Part shown: positions 1-5,621 of the stretch, piece by piece
Numbering within the stretch: the first letter of the stretch is position 1
Layout of the letters: each line of letters starts with the position of its first letter
Source: Cyclobacteriaceae bacterium
Lineage (GTDB): Bacteria; Bacteroidota; Bacteroidia; Cytophagales; Cyclobacteriaceae
Assembly: GCA_947458795.1 (NCBI GenBank)
Contig: CANHCD010000036.1
Span: 1 to 12,357 of the forward strand
DNA length: 12,357 bases
Reading direction: 5' to 3'
Notes under the pieces: model-generated
Databases searched by the model: none
Told to the model about the DNA's origin: nothing
The model's input: only the letters and a program-made list of their open reading frames with translations
Translations under genes and position numbers: made by a program

Positions 1-82
1 CTATTTTAATAAGTCTGTCTACAGGTAAAGTATACCCATAAACAACCTCTTTCTCAGGTTAATCTTTTTTGCCTTACATCAC

Positions 83-92
83 TTCAAAGAAC
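83..92 (-). promoter_or_regulatory. boxA-like antitermination element
   Basis: Minus-strand GTTCTTTGAA matches the GTTCTTTGA commonly found upstream of Bacteroidota 16S rRNA genes. It corresponds to the NusB/S10-binding boxA (TGCTCTTTAACA in E. coli). Binding here is inferred from sequence and position only. Confidence 0.6.
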
Positions 93-95
93 TTT

Positions 96-116
96 TTTTC
101 CAACGAATTTGGAAAA
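96..116 (-). promoter_or_regulatory. boxB-like hairpin in the rrn leader
   Basis: The arms 96-103 and 109-116 form a perfect 8-bp stem (TTTTCCAA / TTGGAAAA in minus-strand RNA) around the 5-nt loop AUUCG. It sits 3 nt upstream of the boxA-like element, which is the boxB-boxA order of bacterial rrn antitermination leaders. There is no U-run after it on the minus strand, so it is not a terminator. The role is inferred from position. Confidence 0.5.
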
Positions 117-145
117 TAGCGAGACCCTGGTCCCAAATGCGAGTG

Positions 146-176
146 CAAAGATCGGATTTAGTTTCTTCTTTACAAA
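146..176 (-). promoter_or_regulatory. Downstream rrn promoter (P2)
   Basis: On the minus strand the -33 element is TTTG (173-176), the spacer is 19 bp, and the -7 box is GATCTTTG (146-153). The box differs from TAnnTTTG only at its first base. It is followed by CACTCGC, which matches the start region of rrn promoters in Bacteroides. A transcript from here would run through the hairpin and boxA towards position 1. Confidence 0.68.
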
Positions 177-260
177 ACCCAGTCTTGAAAAAAATAGAAA
201 AATCACGAAATCAACACTCAAAACTTCCCGACTCCCAAGACATATTCTTGAACGGGAGTG

Positions 261-292
261 CAAACATAGCGCACCCAAATAGATTACGCAAG
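261..292 (-). promoter_or_regulatory. Upstream rrn promoter (P1)
   Basis: On the minus strand the -7 box is TATGTTTG (261-268), a perfect TAnnTTTG match. The -33 element is CTTG (289-292), one base off TTTG, with a 20-bp spacer. The -7 box is followed by CACTCCC, nearly the same initiation sequence as in P2. The shared TTTGCACTC in two places 115 bp apart supports paired rrn promoters rather than chance. Confidence 0.65.
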
Positions 293-348
293 AATTTCAG
301 CAACAAAAATCGTAATCTTTCCCTAGGTGAGAATTTATCCACTAAAAA

Positions 349-858
349 TCAGGACTTTCCTTTTTTATATAAGGGTACCGTACTGCAAGGCTCCCCAAAC
401 ATCAAGCTCTTCGCCTCTCGCTGGATTAAGGACACCAATCGCCCATAAGCAAAAAGCGGAATAGCCACCTTGCTGCATCCTTTTACCACTACCGTACGGT
501 CCTTAAAGGTCTCCAAGGGGAGCTTAGATAGGGTATCCTCCACGATGTACTGCTCCAAAGCCACCAAATCCCCAACACAATAGCCCTTGGCCACACCCTC
601 CAAATAGGTGCAAACGAGCATAAATGCCCAGGTAGGCACAATCGCATCCGCACTACAGGTAACTGCCACCCACTTGCCCTGATAGGAATTCCAATCCATG
701 GATTTCAAGGCAGCACGAAACTCCTTTTCACGGAGCACCAAGCCCTGCTCCAAATAATTCGAGAGATCAAAACCCATGCGCTCCTCCTGCGGATAGAATT
801 CCTCCATATTTAAGGATACGATGGCACTGGCAGCAACTCGATTGATTAACTCGCTCAT
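349..858 (-). CDS. DUF2480 family protein
   Basis: A 169-residue soluble protein with no signal peptide or membrane segment. It matches the DUF2480 family as I recall it from Bacteroidota: an N-terminal NRVAAS segment, the block CSADAIVPTWA (residues 68-78), KGCS (126-129), and the C-terminal signature GEPCSTVPLYKK (155-166). Cysteines 68, 128 and 158 sit in the three conserved blocks, so a metal or redox role is possible, but none is established. The start codon overlaps the tsaB stop as ATGA (855-858), which implies translational coupling. It is the last gene of the rpmH operon. The family has no known function; its place next to tsaB hints at RNA or translation work, but that is guesswork. 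Confidence 0.88.
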   Translation of the reverse strand: MSELINRVAASAIVSLNMEEFYPQEERMGFDLSNYLEQGLVLREKEFRAALKSMDWNSYQGKWVAVTCSADAIVPTWAFMLVCTYLEGVAKGYCVGDLVALEQYIVEDTLSKLPLETFKDRTVVVKGCSKVAIPLFAYGRLVSLIQREAKSLMFGEPCSTVPLYKKGKS

Positions 859-1550
859 GGCTTTAGTAAGGGATTCTTAGTGGATTGTAATGCCTTAAAC
901 TCTTTTAAATAGTTGGGTACAAAATAGGCAAGGTCCTCCCATTCTTTGCGAACATATTTTTCAGATGCCAATACCCCCATGTTTTTTGCTGAAAGGGAAA
1001 TCGCCAAATCGGCAATAAACAACGCATTAGCACTCTTAACTTCCTCTTTCACTTTCTCCACTCCATCACCCACAAAATACACCCTTCCCTTTTCTAAAAT
1101 TGAAGCAAAGACTCCTTCCTCCAAAACCACCGCCTCAATGGGACTGAGCTCTTGAAGTGAATCCCCGAAGGTTTGCGTGTACACTTCCTTTCTTCGCGCA
1201 TCTAAAACAGCCACCACATAGTCGCCAGGAGCTACCTGCTGGCTTGCTGCCATGGCTTGCAAGGTATTGATGCCAATCAACGGGATCTCCAAGGCATAGG
1301 CAATCCCTTTGGCAGTGGAAACTCCAATGCGTAGTCCCGTGTAAGATCCCGGTCCTTGAGAAACGGCTACTGCATCCAAATCAGCAAAGCTTAGCCCTGC
1401 TTTTTCAAATAATTCATCTACCAATAGCAAGAGCTTTTCAGCATGGGCTCCAGGCTCTTTAATTTCAGCCAAAGCAATCAACTCCCCTTGTTCATGTATC
1501 GCCACCGAACAAATGGATGTTGAAGTTTCTATGGATAAAATACGAGCCAT
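855..1550 (-). CDS. tsaB: tRNA N6-threonylcarbamoyladenosine (t6A37) biosynthesis protein TsaB
   Basis: A 231-residue TsaB/YeaZ protein. TsaB is the ASKHA-fold partner that holds TsaD (and TsaE) in the complex transferring threonylcarbamoyl to A37 of ANN-reading tRNAs in the cytoplasm. Visible signatures are the N-terminal IETSTSICSVAI strand-loop (residues 7-18), HAEKLL (36-41), and the hallmark block VSQGPGSYTGLRIG followed by STAKGIAYAL. Length fits the usual 220-240 residues. As usual for TsaB, the catalytic metal-binding histidines of TsaD are absent. It begins 6 bp after the S41 protease stop and its own stop overlaps the DUF2480 start, so it is inside an operon. tsaD is not in the window. 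Confidence 0.96.
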   Translation of the reverse strand: MARILSIETSTSICSVAIHEQGELIALAEIKEPGAHAEKLLLLVDELFEKAGLSFADLDAVAVSQGPGSYTGLRIGVSTAKGIAYALEIPLIGINTLQAMAASQQVAPGDYVVAVLDARRKEVYTQTFGDSLQELSPIEAVVLEEGVFASILEKGRVYFVGDGVEKVKEEVKSANALFIADLAISLSAKNMGVLASEKYVRKEWEDLAYFVPNYLKEFKALQSTKNPLLKP

Positions 1551-1556
1551 CCCAAG

Positions 1557-3218
1557 TTATTTACTAGATCCTGCCAAGGCCTTGGTCATCCGAGCCGGCG
1601 AAGCAAAGTATTCTTTGGCCAATTCAATCACAGGATCCCCTTGAAGACTTGCCTCAATCATCCCCTCCTGAAAATAATATCGGGATACAATTTCTTCACT
1701 GAGGATCTTCTTGATTTCTTTTTTATGGGTGTCCAAGTCATTCTCCTTACTATGGTTGACCTTGGCCTTAATTTGTTCCAACTGATCTTTGACCGTTTCA
1801 AAATAAGGCTCCTTTGCCAAATATTTTTCCATGTCCTGAACAGACTTCTCGGTGTAGGTAGTGTAATCGTACTCCTTGCCCACCAAGAACTTCTTGAAAT
1901 CGGCATATAACTCCTCAGTCACTTGGAAGGTACTAGGACTCGATAGCTTCGGGTGCTTGTAAAAATACTGGGTTGCAAAATCAAATACATGATTGCCAGC
2001 CACCAAGGTGTAAGAAATAGGTGCATAAGACCCCTCCTTTACCTTTTCGTCAGGCTCTATCCCTGCACCATCCAAGACTACCCTTCCGTTGGCAGTCTTG
2101 AAAGCCTTTCTCAAGGAGTCTGGAACAGTTCCAGCCGAGCCATCCTCCCGCGATTTGGCATAGTCAATCGCTTGAATACAACGCCCACTTGGGATGTAGT
2201 ACTTGGCTGTAGTGATCTTTATTTGGGTATTGAAACTTAAAGGTAGCGTCGTTTGCACCAAGCCTTTACCAAAGGACTTCTGCCCAAGCAACACGGCCCG
2301 GTCGTAATCTTGAAGCGCACCTGCCACAATCTCGGCCGCAGAAGCACTTCGCTCGTTGATCAACACAATTACCCCGATTTCTTTGTCTACAGGTGTCTTG
2401 GTAGTTTTATACGTATAGTTGACCTGCTGCAACTTGCCAATGGTCTTCACCACCTCCTTGCCCTTTGGAATAAATAGGTTGACAATCTCTACCGCCTCAT
2501 TGATCAATCCACCTGGATTGTCTCTTAAGTCCAAGACAATTTGGATTGCTCCTTGGGCCTTTAGGTTTACCAAGGCATTCCGCACCTCCGCAGATGCGTT
2601 GGTAGTAAAATCGGAAAGTTTGATGTAGCCCGTTTTCTCATCCAATTTCCCATAAAAGGGAACATTTTTTAAGCTGATTTTCTTTCGATTCAAGGAAAAT
2701 TGCAGTGTGTCCTCTCCTCGTTTTACGGTCACCGTCACACCAGTATTTGCAGGCCCTTTCAACAATTCGGAAACCTCAGAAGTAGATTTTTTCTGAACAG
2801 CAACACTGTCCACTTTCAAAAGTAGGTCGCCAATTCGAATCCCAGCATTTTGAGCCGGAAATCCCGTGTAGGGCATCAGCACGATATTCCCTTCCCCTCT
2901 ATTGCCAATCAAGGCTCCTACTCCCGCATACTCTCCCGTCGTAAGCATTCGAAAATCATCCGACTCCTCTTCAGGAATGTATTCAGTGTAGGGATCCAAC
3001 TCTTCCAACATGGCCTGAATTCCCACCGTCAACAACTGCTCGGGATCAATTTGATCTACATAGTAGGTGTCTAACTCTCGAATTAGCGAAGCGAAAATGT
3101 CAATGCTCTTGGCAATGGCAAAAAGCCGGTCATTCTTTGCTTGGAAAGCTACGATCCCCCCCAATACTAAAAGGGCAGAAAGCCAAAGCACTACCGGACG
3201 CTTAATTTTTTGAATCAT
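1557..3218 (-). CDS. S41 family C-terminal processing peptidase with PDZ domain
   Basis: A 553-residue CtpA/Tsp-type serine protease. Residues 8-25 form an uncleaved-looking hydrophobic anchor, so the enzyme should face the periplasm. Order: N-terminal helices (about 35-90, with DPYTEYIP), the GEYAGVGALIG block (95-105), PDZ domain (about 90-175, GIRIGDLLLKVDSV), then the protease core. DNPGG (233-237) is present. By alignment with E. coli Tsp the nucleophile is Ser293 in SASAAEI and the general base is Lys318 in SFGKG, spaced 25 residues as in Tsp; Asp304 and Gln322 also fit. A C-terminal extension of about 200 residues follows, which I think is common in Bacteroidota homologues. The first 17 bp overlap the 3' end of rnpA, so the two genes are co-transcribed. 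The family trims C-termini of envelope proteins; the substrate here is unknown. Confidence 0.95.
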   Translation of the reverse strand: MIQKIKRPVVLWLSALLVLGGIVAFQAKNDRLFAIAKSIDIFASLIRELDTYYVDQIDPEQLLTVGIQAMLEELDPYTEYIPEEESDDFRMLTTGEYAGVGALIGNRGEGNIVLMPYTGFPAQNAGIRIGDLLLKVDSVAVQKKSTSEVSELLKGPANTGVTVTVKRGEDTLQFSLNRKKISLKNVPFYGKLDEKTGYIKLSDFTTNASAEVRNALVNLKAQGAIQIVLDLRDNPGGLINEAVEIVNLFIPKGKEVVKTIGKLQQVNYTYKTTKTPVDKEIGVIVLINERSASAAEIVAGALQDYDRAVLLGQKSFGKGLVQTTLPLSFNTQIKITTAKYYIPSGRCIQAIDYAKSREDGSAGTVPDSLRKAFKTANGRVVLDGAGIEPDEKVKEGSYAPISYTLVAGNHVFDFATQYFYKHPKLSSPSTFQVTEELYADFKKFLVGKEYDYTTYTEKSVQDMEKYLAKEPYFETVKDQLEQIKAKVNHSKENDLDTHKKEIKKILSEEIVSRYYFQEGMIEASLQGDPVIELAKEYFASPARMTKALAGSSK

Positions 3219-3594
3219 GTTTCCCTAAATTTTTAGACAATTCATTTGGTAATTTTTGAAGCACCAACTTCATTTTTGGTTCAAGCTCTCCAAAACTCAT
3301 TCTTGCCTCTCCCACAAACACAAAGCCGAGTAGCAGTCCGGTCGGAGGAAGCAGTGCTTTATTGAGCCTGTAAGCTTCTTTAAGCCTTCTTTTGATGTAA
3401 TTCCTTCCTGTGGCTTTTTTGATTTTCTTTTTTGAAACCGAAAAAAGGACCTGGTTGGCAGTATTTTCCAATCCCTCCCCAACCCAAAATACAATCTTGA
3501 ATGGGTATAAAAAAAAAGAGGAACCTTTTTCGAAAAGTTCCTTTATACTTTTTTCGGCGTGAAGCCGCTCTGATTTCGGAAGTGAATACTTCAT
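3202..3594 (-). CDS. rnpA: Ribonuclease P protein component (RnpA, C5 protein)
   Basis: Binds RNase P RNA and helps it remove 5' leaders from precursor tRNAs. I chose the ATG at 3594, giving 130 residues that begin MKYSLPKSERLH, since this is where family similarity starts. An in-frame ATG at 3621 would add nine residues (MLPYESFLA), but it lies within a hairpin and those residues look non-conserved. The central RNA-binding signature is present as KKATGRNYIKRRLKEAYR, matching RNxxKRxxRE with K for R at one place. The F-K-I-V-F strand before it also fits. The gene follows rpmH by 47 bp, the classic rpmH-rnpA order, and overlaps the next gene by 17 bp. Confidence 0.94.
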   Translation of the reverse strand: MKYSLPKSERLHAEKSIKELFEKGSSFFLYPFKIVFWVGEGLENTANQVLFSVSKKKIKKATGRNYIKRRLKEAYRLNKALLPPTGLLLGFVFVGEARMSFGELEPKMKLVLQKLPNELSKNLGKHDSKN

Positions 3595-3605
3595 TGCAAG
3601 AAAGC

Positions 3606-3627
3606 TTTCGTATGGTAACATACGAAA
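3606..3627 (-). promoter_or_regulatory. Perfect 9-bp inverted repeat between rpmH and rnpA
   Basis: TTTCGTATG, a 4-nt loop, then CATACGAAA. The stem is perfect but A+T-rich and has no U-run after it on the minus strand, so it does not look like an intrinsic terminator. It covers the alternative rnpA ATG at 3621 and ends 12 nt before the ATG chosen here. Possible roles are an RNase cleavage site that separates the rpmH and rnpA messages, or control of rnpA translation. Both are inference. Confidence 0.5.
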
Positions 3628-3641
3628 AACAACTCAAAGAA

Positions 3642-3800
3642 TTATTTCTTCAATGTCTTTTCGTCAGACACAGACAATTTATGTCTGCCTTTTGCTCTTC
3701 TGGCTCTCAATACCCTTCTGCCATTTGCAGTCGCCATTCTTTCTCTGAATCCGTGCTTATTTTTTCTCTTTCTGCGAGAAGGCTGAAATGTTCTTTTCAT
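3642..3800 (-). CDS. rpmH: 50S ribosomal protein L34
   Basis: A 52-residue, very basic protein translated by hand from the minus strand. It starts MKRTFQPSRRKRKNKHGFR and continues with the family hallmarks RMATANGRRVL and RRAKGRHKLSVSD, ending in KTLKK before a TAA stop. It is a structural protein of the large ribosomal subunit. The short C-terminal tail (VSDEKTLKK) makes it slightly longer than the 44-46 residue proteobacterial L34, which I believe is normal for Bacteroidota. It is the first gene of the operon, about 60 nt downstream of the expected start of transcription, and is followed by rnpA. Confidence 0.97.
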   Translation of the reverse strand: MKRTFQPSRRKRKNKHGFRERMATANGRRVLRARRAKGRHKLSVSDEKTLKK

Positions 3801-3867
3801 GATCGAATATCTTTAATCTAGTTGCTTTCTTGACTTTCCTCTTGGAGATTGCCCCCAAAAAGGATTG

Positions 3868-3898
3868 CAAAGATAAGTACCATTTTCTTAAATACAAA
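3868..3898 (-). promoter_or_regulatory. Promoter of the rpmH-rnpA-S41-tsaB-DUF2480 operon
   Basis: On the minus strand the -33 element TTTG (3895-3898) is followed by exactly 19 bp and the -7 box TATCTTTG (3868-3875), a perfect match to the Bacteroidota consensus TTTG-N19-TAnnTTTG. The expected start lies near 3861, giving a leader of about 60 nt before rpmH. This is the best-matched promoter in the window, as suits a ribosomal protein gene. It overlaps the divergent M61 promoter. Confidence 0.78.
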
Positions 3899-3915
3899 TC
3901 GAGGCCCTACATTTG
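3884..3915 (+). promoter_or_regulatory. Promoter of the M61 peptidase gene
   Basis: The -7 box TACATTTG (3908-3915) matches TAnnTTTG. Twenty bp upstream is TTTC (3884-3887), one base off the -33 consensus. The next in-frame ATG with family similarity is at 3936, so the leader would be only about 14 nt. The site overlaps the rpmH promoter, with each -33 element lying inside the other promoter. Confidence 0.55.
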
Positions 3916-3935
3916 TTTTAGTCCTACCCAGAAAA

Positions 3936-5588
3936 ATGATCCAATACAAAATCTCTTGCCCAAATCCAGCATCTCAATTTCTTCAAATTGAACTTAGATT
4001 TCAATGCCGGGCACAAGAACAGATTCACCTCCAACTCCCTGCTTGGAGAGCAGGTAGGTACCAAATCGCTAATTATGCGCAAAATCTACGTGGATTTACC
4101 GCATCAAATCTAAATGGGGAGTCAATCCCATTTACAAAAACAAGCAAGGATCGCTGGGAATTCCTCGCTTTAGAAAACACAAGCCTATTGGTTAGGTACA
4201 GCTATTGGGCTGGGAAAATGGACGCCGGAAGCGCATGGGTGGACGATCAGCAAGTTTATGTCAACTTGGTCAACTGCTGCTTTGAACTCCTCGGTAGATC
4301 TGAGGAAGCGATTGCCGTACAACTCGACTTGAATGACTATCCACAACGAGTGCTTACCCTCAAGCAGCAAGAATCCTCTACTTGGACTGCCGAAAATTAC
4401 CAGGTCCTAGCAGACGCAACGCTATTGGCTGCAAAAAATCTACACCGTGAAACCTACAGGGTTGGGTCCAGCCAATTCAATGCCTGGTTTCATGGGGACA
4501 TCCATTTTGATCGCACCCGATTTATCGATCAGCTCAAAGCATTTACCTCTCGAATGATTGCCGATTTTGGAAGCTTTCCAGAACCTGAATACCAGTTTAT
4601 TTTTCAACTATTGCCCTACCCTCACTACCATGGAGTAGAGCACCGCAGGGGAACAGTCATCACTTTTGGCCCAGCCAGCTCCCTGACTGAGCCTGAGGCA
4701 ATGGAAGAATTGCTCGGCATTAGCTGCCACGAATTGTATCATGCTTGGAATGTCTGCCGTATTCGACCAGAGGAACTCCTCCCCTACGACTTTTCTCGGG
4801 AAACCTACACGCAAGCTGGGCTAGTACTGGAAGGGGTGACTACCTACTTTGGAGATCTGTATCTACTGAAATCAGGCGTGTACGATTTGACCACCTACCT
4901 TCGACATTTGGAGAAAATTGTCCAACGAGAAGCGGCCCACTATGGCTGGAAAAATGCATCCATTGAAGAATCATCCACTGACCTCTGGCTAGATGGCTAT
5001 GTGCAAGGAGTTCCAGATCGAAAAGTAAATATCTACAGCCATGGCGCGCTAATCTGCCTTTGCTTGGATGTTCAACTGCTTAAGGAGGGAAGTTCCCTAG
5101 CCTTGGTGATGCGAGAGATGTGGGAAAATTTCGGCCTTCCGTTTATAGGGTACGAACTCCATGATTTTGAAAAAGGGATTGCAGACCGATCTGCTGAACC
5201 TAAAAAAATCACACAATTCTTTGATGCATTCGTCCGCGGGAGAGCGGATCTATTTCCAGTTCTCGAAAACTGCCTTAAGGAACTTGGGATATTAATTGGG
5301 ACGAATGAAACGGAAAACACTGTTTTCAACGTCCTCGGCATTCAAATGAATGCGCAGCAGGTAATCCAAAAAATCCATCCTGAAAGTATTACCTACATGC
5401 ACTTGATGGCAAACGACCTCCTACTCAGTATAGATCTCAACGCAGCTTCCCAGAAATGGGAAGTTGAGGTAGAGCGGCAAGGGAGAAAGCTCAACCTATC
5501 CTTTGCCAAGGAGGAGGAGAACTTTTACCCGCTTTTGGTCTTGGAGGAAGGATCAAGTACAGCGCTTAAGGAAAACTGGAGAAAATAA
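3936..5588 (+). CDS. M61 family metallopeptidase (glycyl aminopeptidase-like)
   Basis: A 550-residue zinc aminopeptidase of family M61. I start it at the ATG at 3936 (MIQYKISCPN), where the M61 N-terminal beta domain begins. The open frame reaches back to 3849, but those 29 residues would cover the promoter. Zinc site: H265-E266-L-Y-H269 followed by the family's A-W-N, with the third ligand E299 in VLEGVTTYFG, 30 residues after the second histidine. YHGVEHRRG (231-239) corresponds to the GGxEH-like motif before the active site. The C-terminal ~90 residues look like a weakly conserved PDZ domain (VIQKIHPES, then NDLLLSIDL and EVERQGRKLNLSF). No signal peptide is visible, so location is uncertain. 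It stands alone, divergent from rpmH, and ends at a terminator shared with the M16 pair. Confidence 0.93.
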   Translation: MIQYKISCPNPASQFLQIELRFQCRAQEQIHLQLPAWRAGRYQIANYAQNLRGFTASNLNGESIPFTKTSKDRWEFLALENTSLLVRYSYWAGKMDAGSAWVDDQQVYVNLVNCCFELLGRSEEAIAVQLDLNDYPQRVLTLKQQESSTWTAENYQVLADATLLAAKNLHRETYRVGSSQFNAWFHGDIHFDRTRFIDQLKAFTSRMIADFGSFPEPEYQFIFQLLPYPHYHGVEHRRGTVITFGPASSLTEPEAMEELLGISCHELYHAWNVCRIRPEELLPYDFSRETYTQAGLVLEGVTTYFGDLYLLKSGVYDLTTYLRHLEKIVQREAAHYGWKNASIEESSTDLWLDGYVQGVPDRKVNIYSHGALICLCLDVQLLKEGSSLALVMREMWENFGLPFIGYELHDFEKGIADRSAEPKKITQFFDAFVRGRADLFPVLENCLKELGILIGTNETENTVFNVLGIQMNAQQVIQKIHPESITYMHLMANDLLLSIDLNAASQKWEVEVERQGRKLNLSFAKEEENFYPLLVLEEGSSTALKENWRK

Positions 5589-5616
5589 AAAAGGAGGGTA
5601 TCGCTACCCTCCTTTT
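5589..5616. terminator. Bidirectional intrinsic terminator between convergent genes
   Basis: A 12-bp perfect stem (5589-5600 with 5605-5616, core GGAGGGTA/TACCCTCC) closes on the loop TCGC. The arms end in A-runs and T-runs, so both strands give a stem followed by U-rich RNA. It starts at the M61 stop codon and ends 6 bp before the stop of the minus-strand M16 gene, so it serves both. Confidence 0.9.
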
Positions 5617-5621
5617 GAATT

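Larger units (their letters stand above)
1..348 (-). promoter_or_regulatory. rRNA operon promoter and leader region (16S gene beyond the window edge)
   Basis: This stretch has no convincing protein gene. Read on the minus strand it has the layout of a Bacteroidota rrn upstream region. Two tandem -33/-7 promoters (261-292 and 146-176) are each followed directly by CACTC, as in known Bacteroides rrn promoters (TATCTTTGCACTCGC type). Then come a perfect 8-bp hairpin (96-116) and GTTCTTTGAA (83-92), which resembles the conserved boxA before Bacteroidota 16S genes. The remaining ~80 nt are A+T-rich leader with a small stem at 44-48/56-60. No 16S sequence lies inside the window, so the operon itself is inferred. 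The region starts right after the DUF2480 stop codon on the same strand, and I see no intrinsic terminator between them. Confidence 0.72.

Noticed and set aside
84..278. Minus-strand open frame of 64 codons
   Set aside because: It runs through the P2 promoter, hairpin and boxA. Its Phe/Leu/Arg-rich translation looks like translated A+T-rich leader.
137..448. Plus-strand open frame of 103 codons at the left edge
   Set aside because: It covers the rrn-type promoters and the end of the DUF2480 gene antisense. The translation (many Asn/Lys/Ser) resembles no family, and the promoter reading explains the region better.
3501..3821. Plus-strand open frame of 106 codons opposite rnpA and rpmH
   Set aside because: It is a shadow of two certain minus-strand genes.
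3849..3935. 29-residue N-terminal extension of the M61 peptidase
   Set aside because: It would be encoded across both divergent promoters, and the residues do not look like a signal peptide or M61 sequence. The ATG at 3936 fits the family start.
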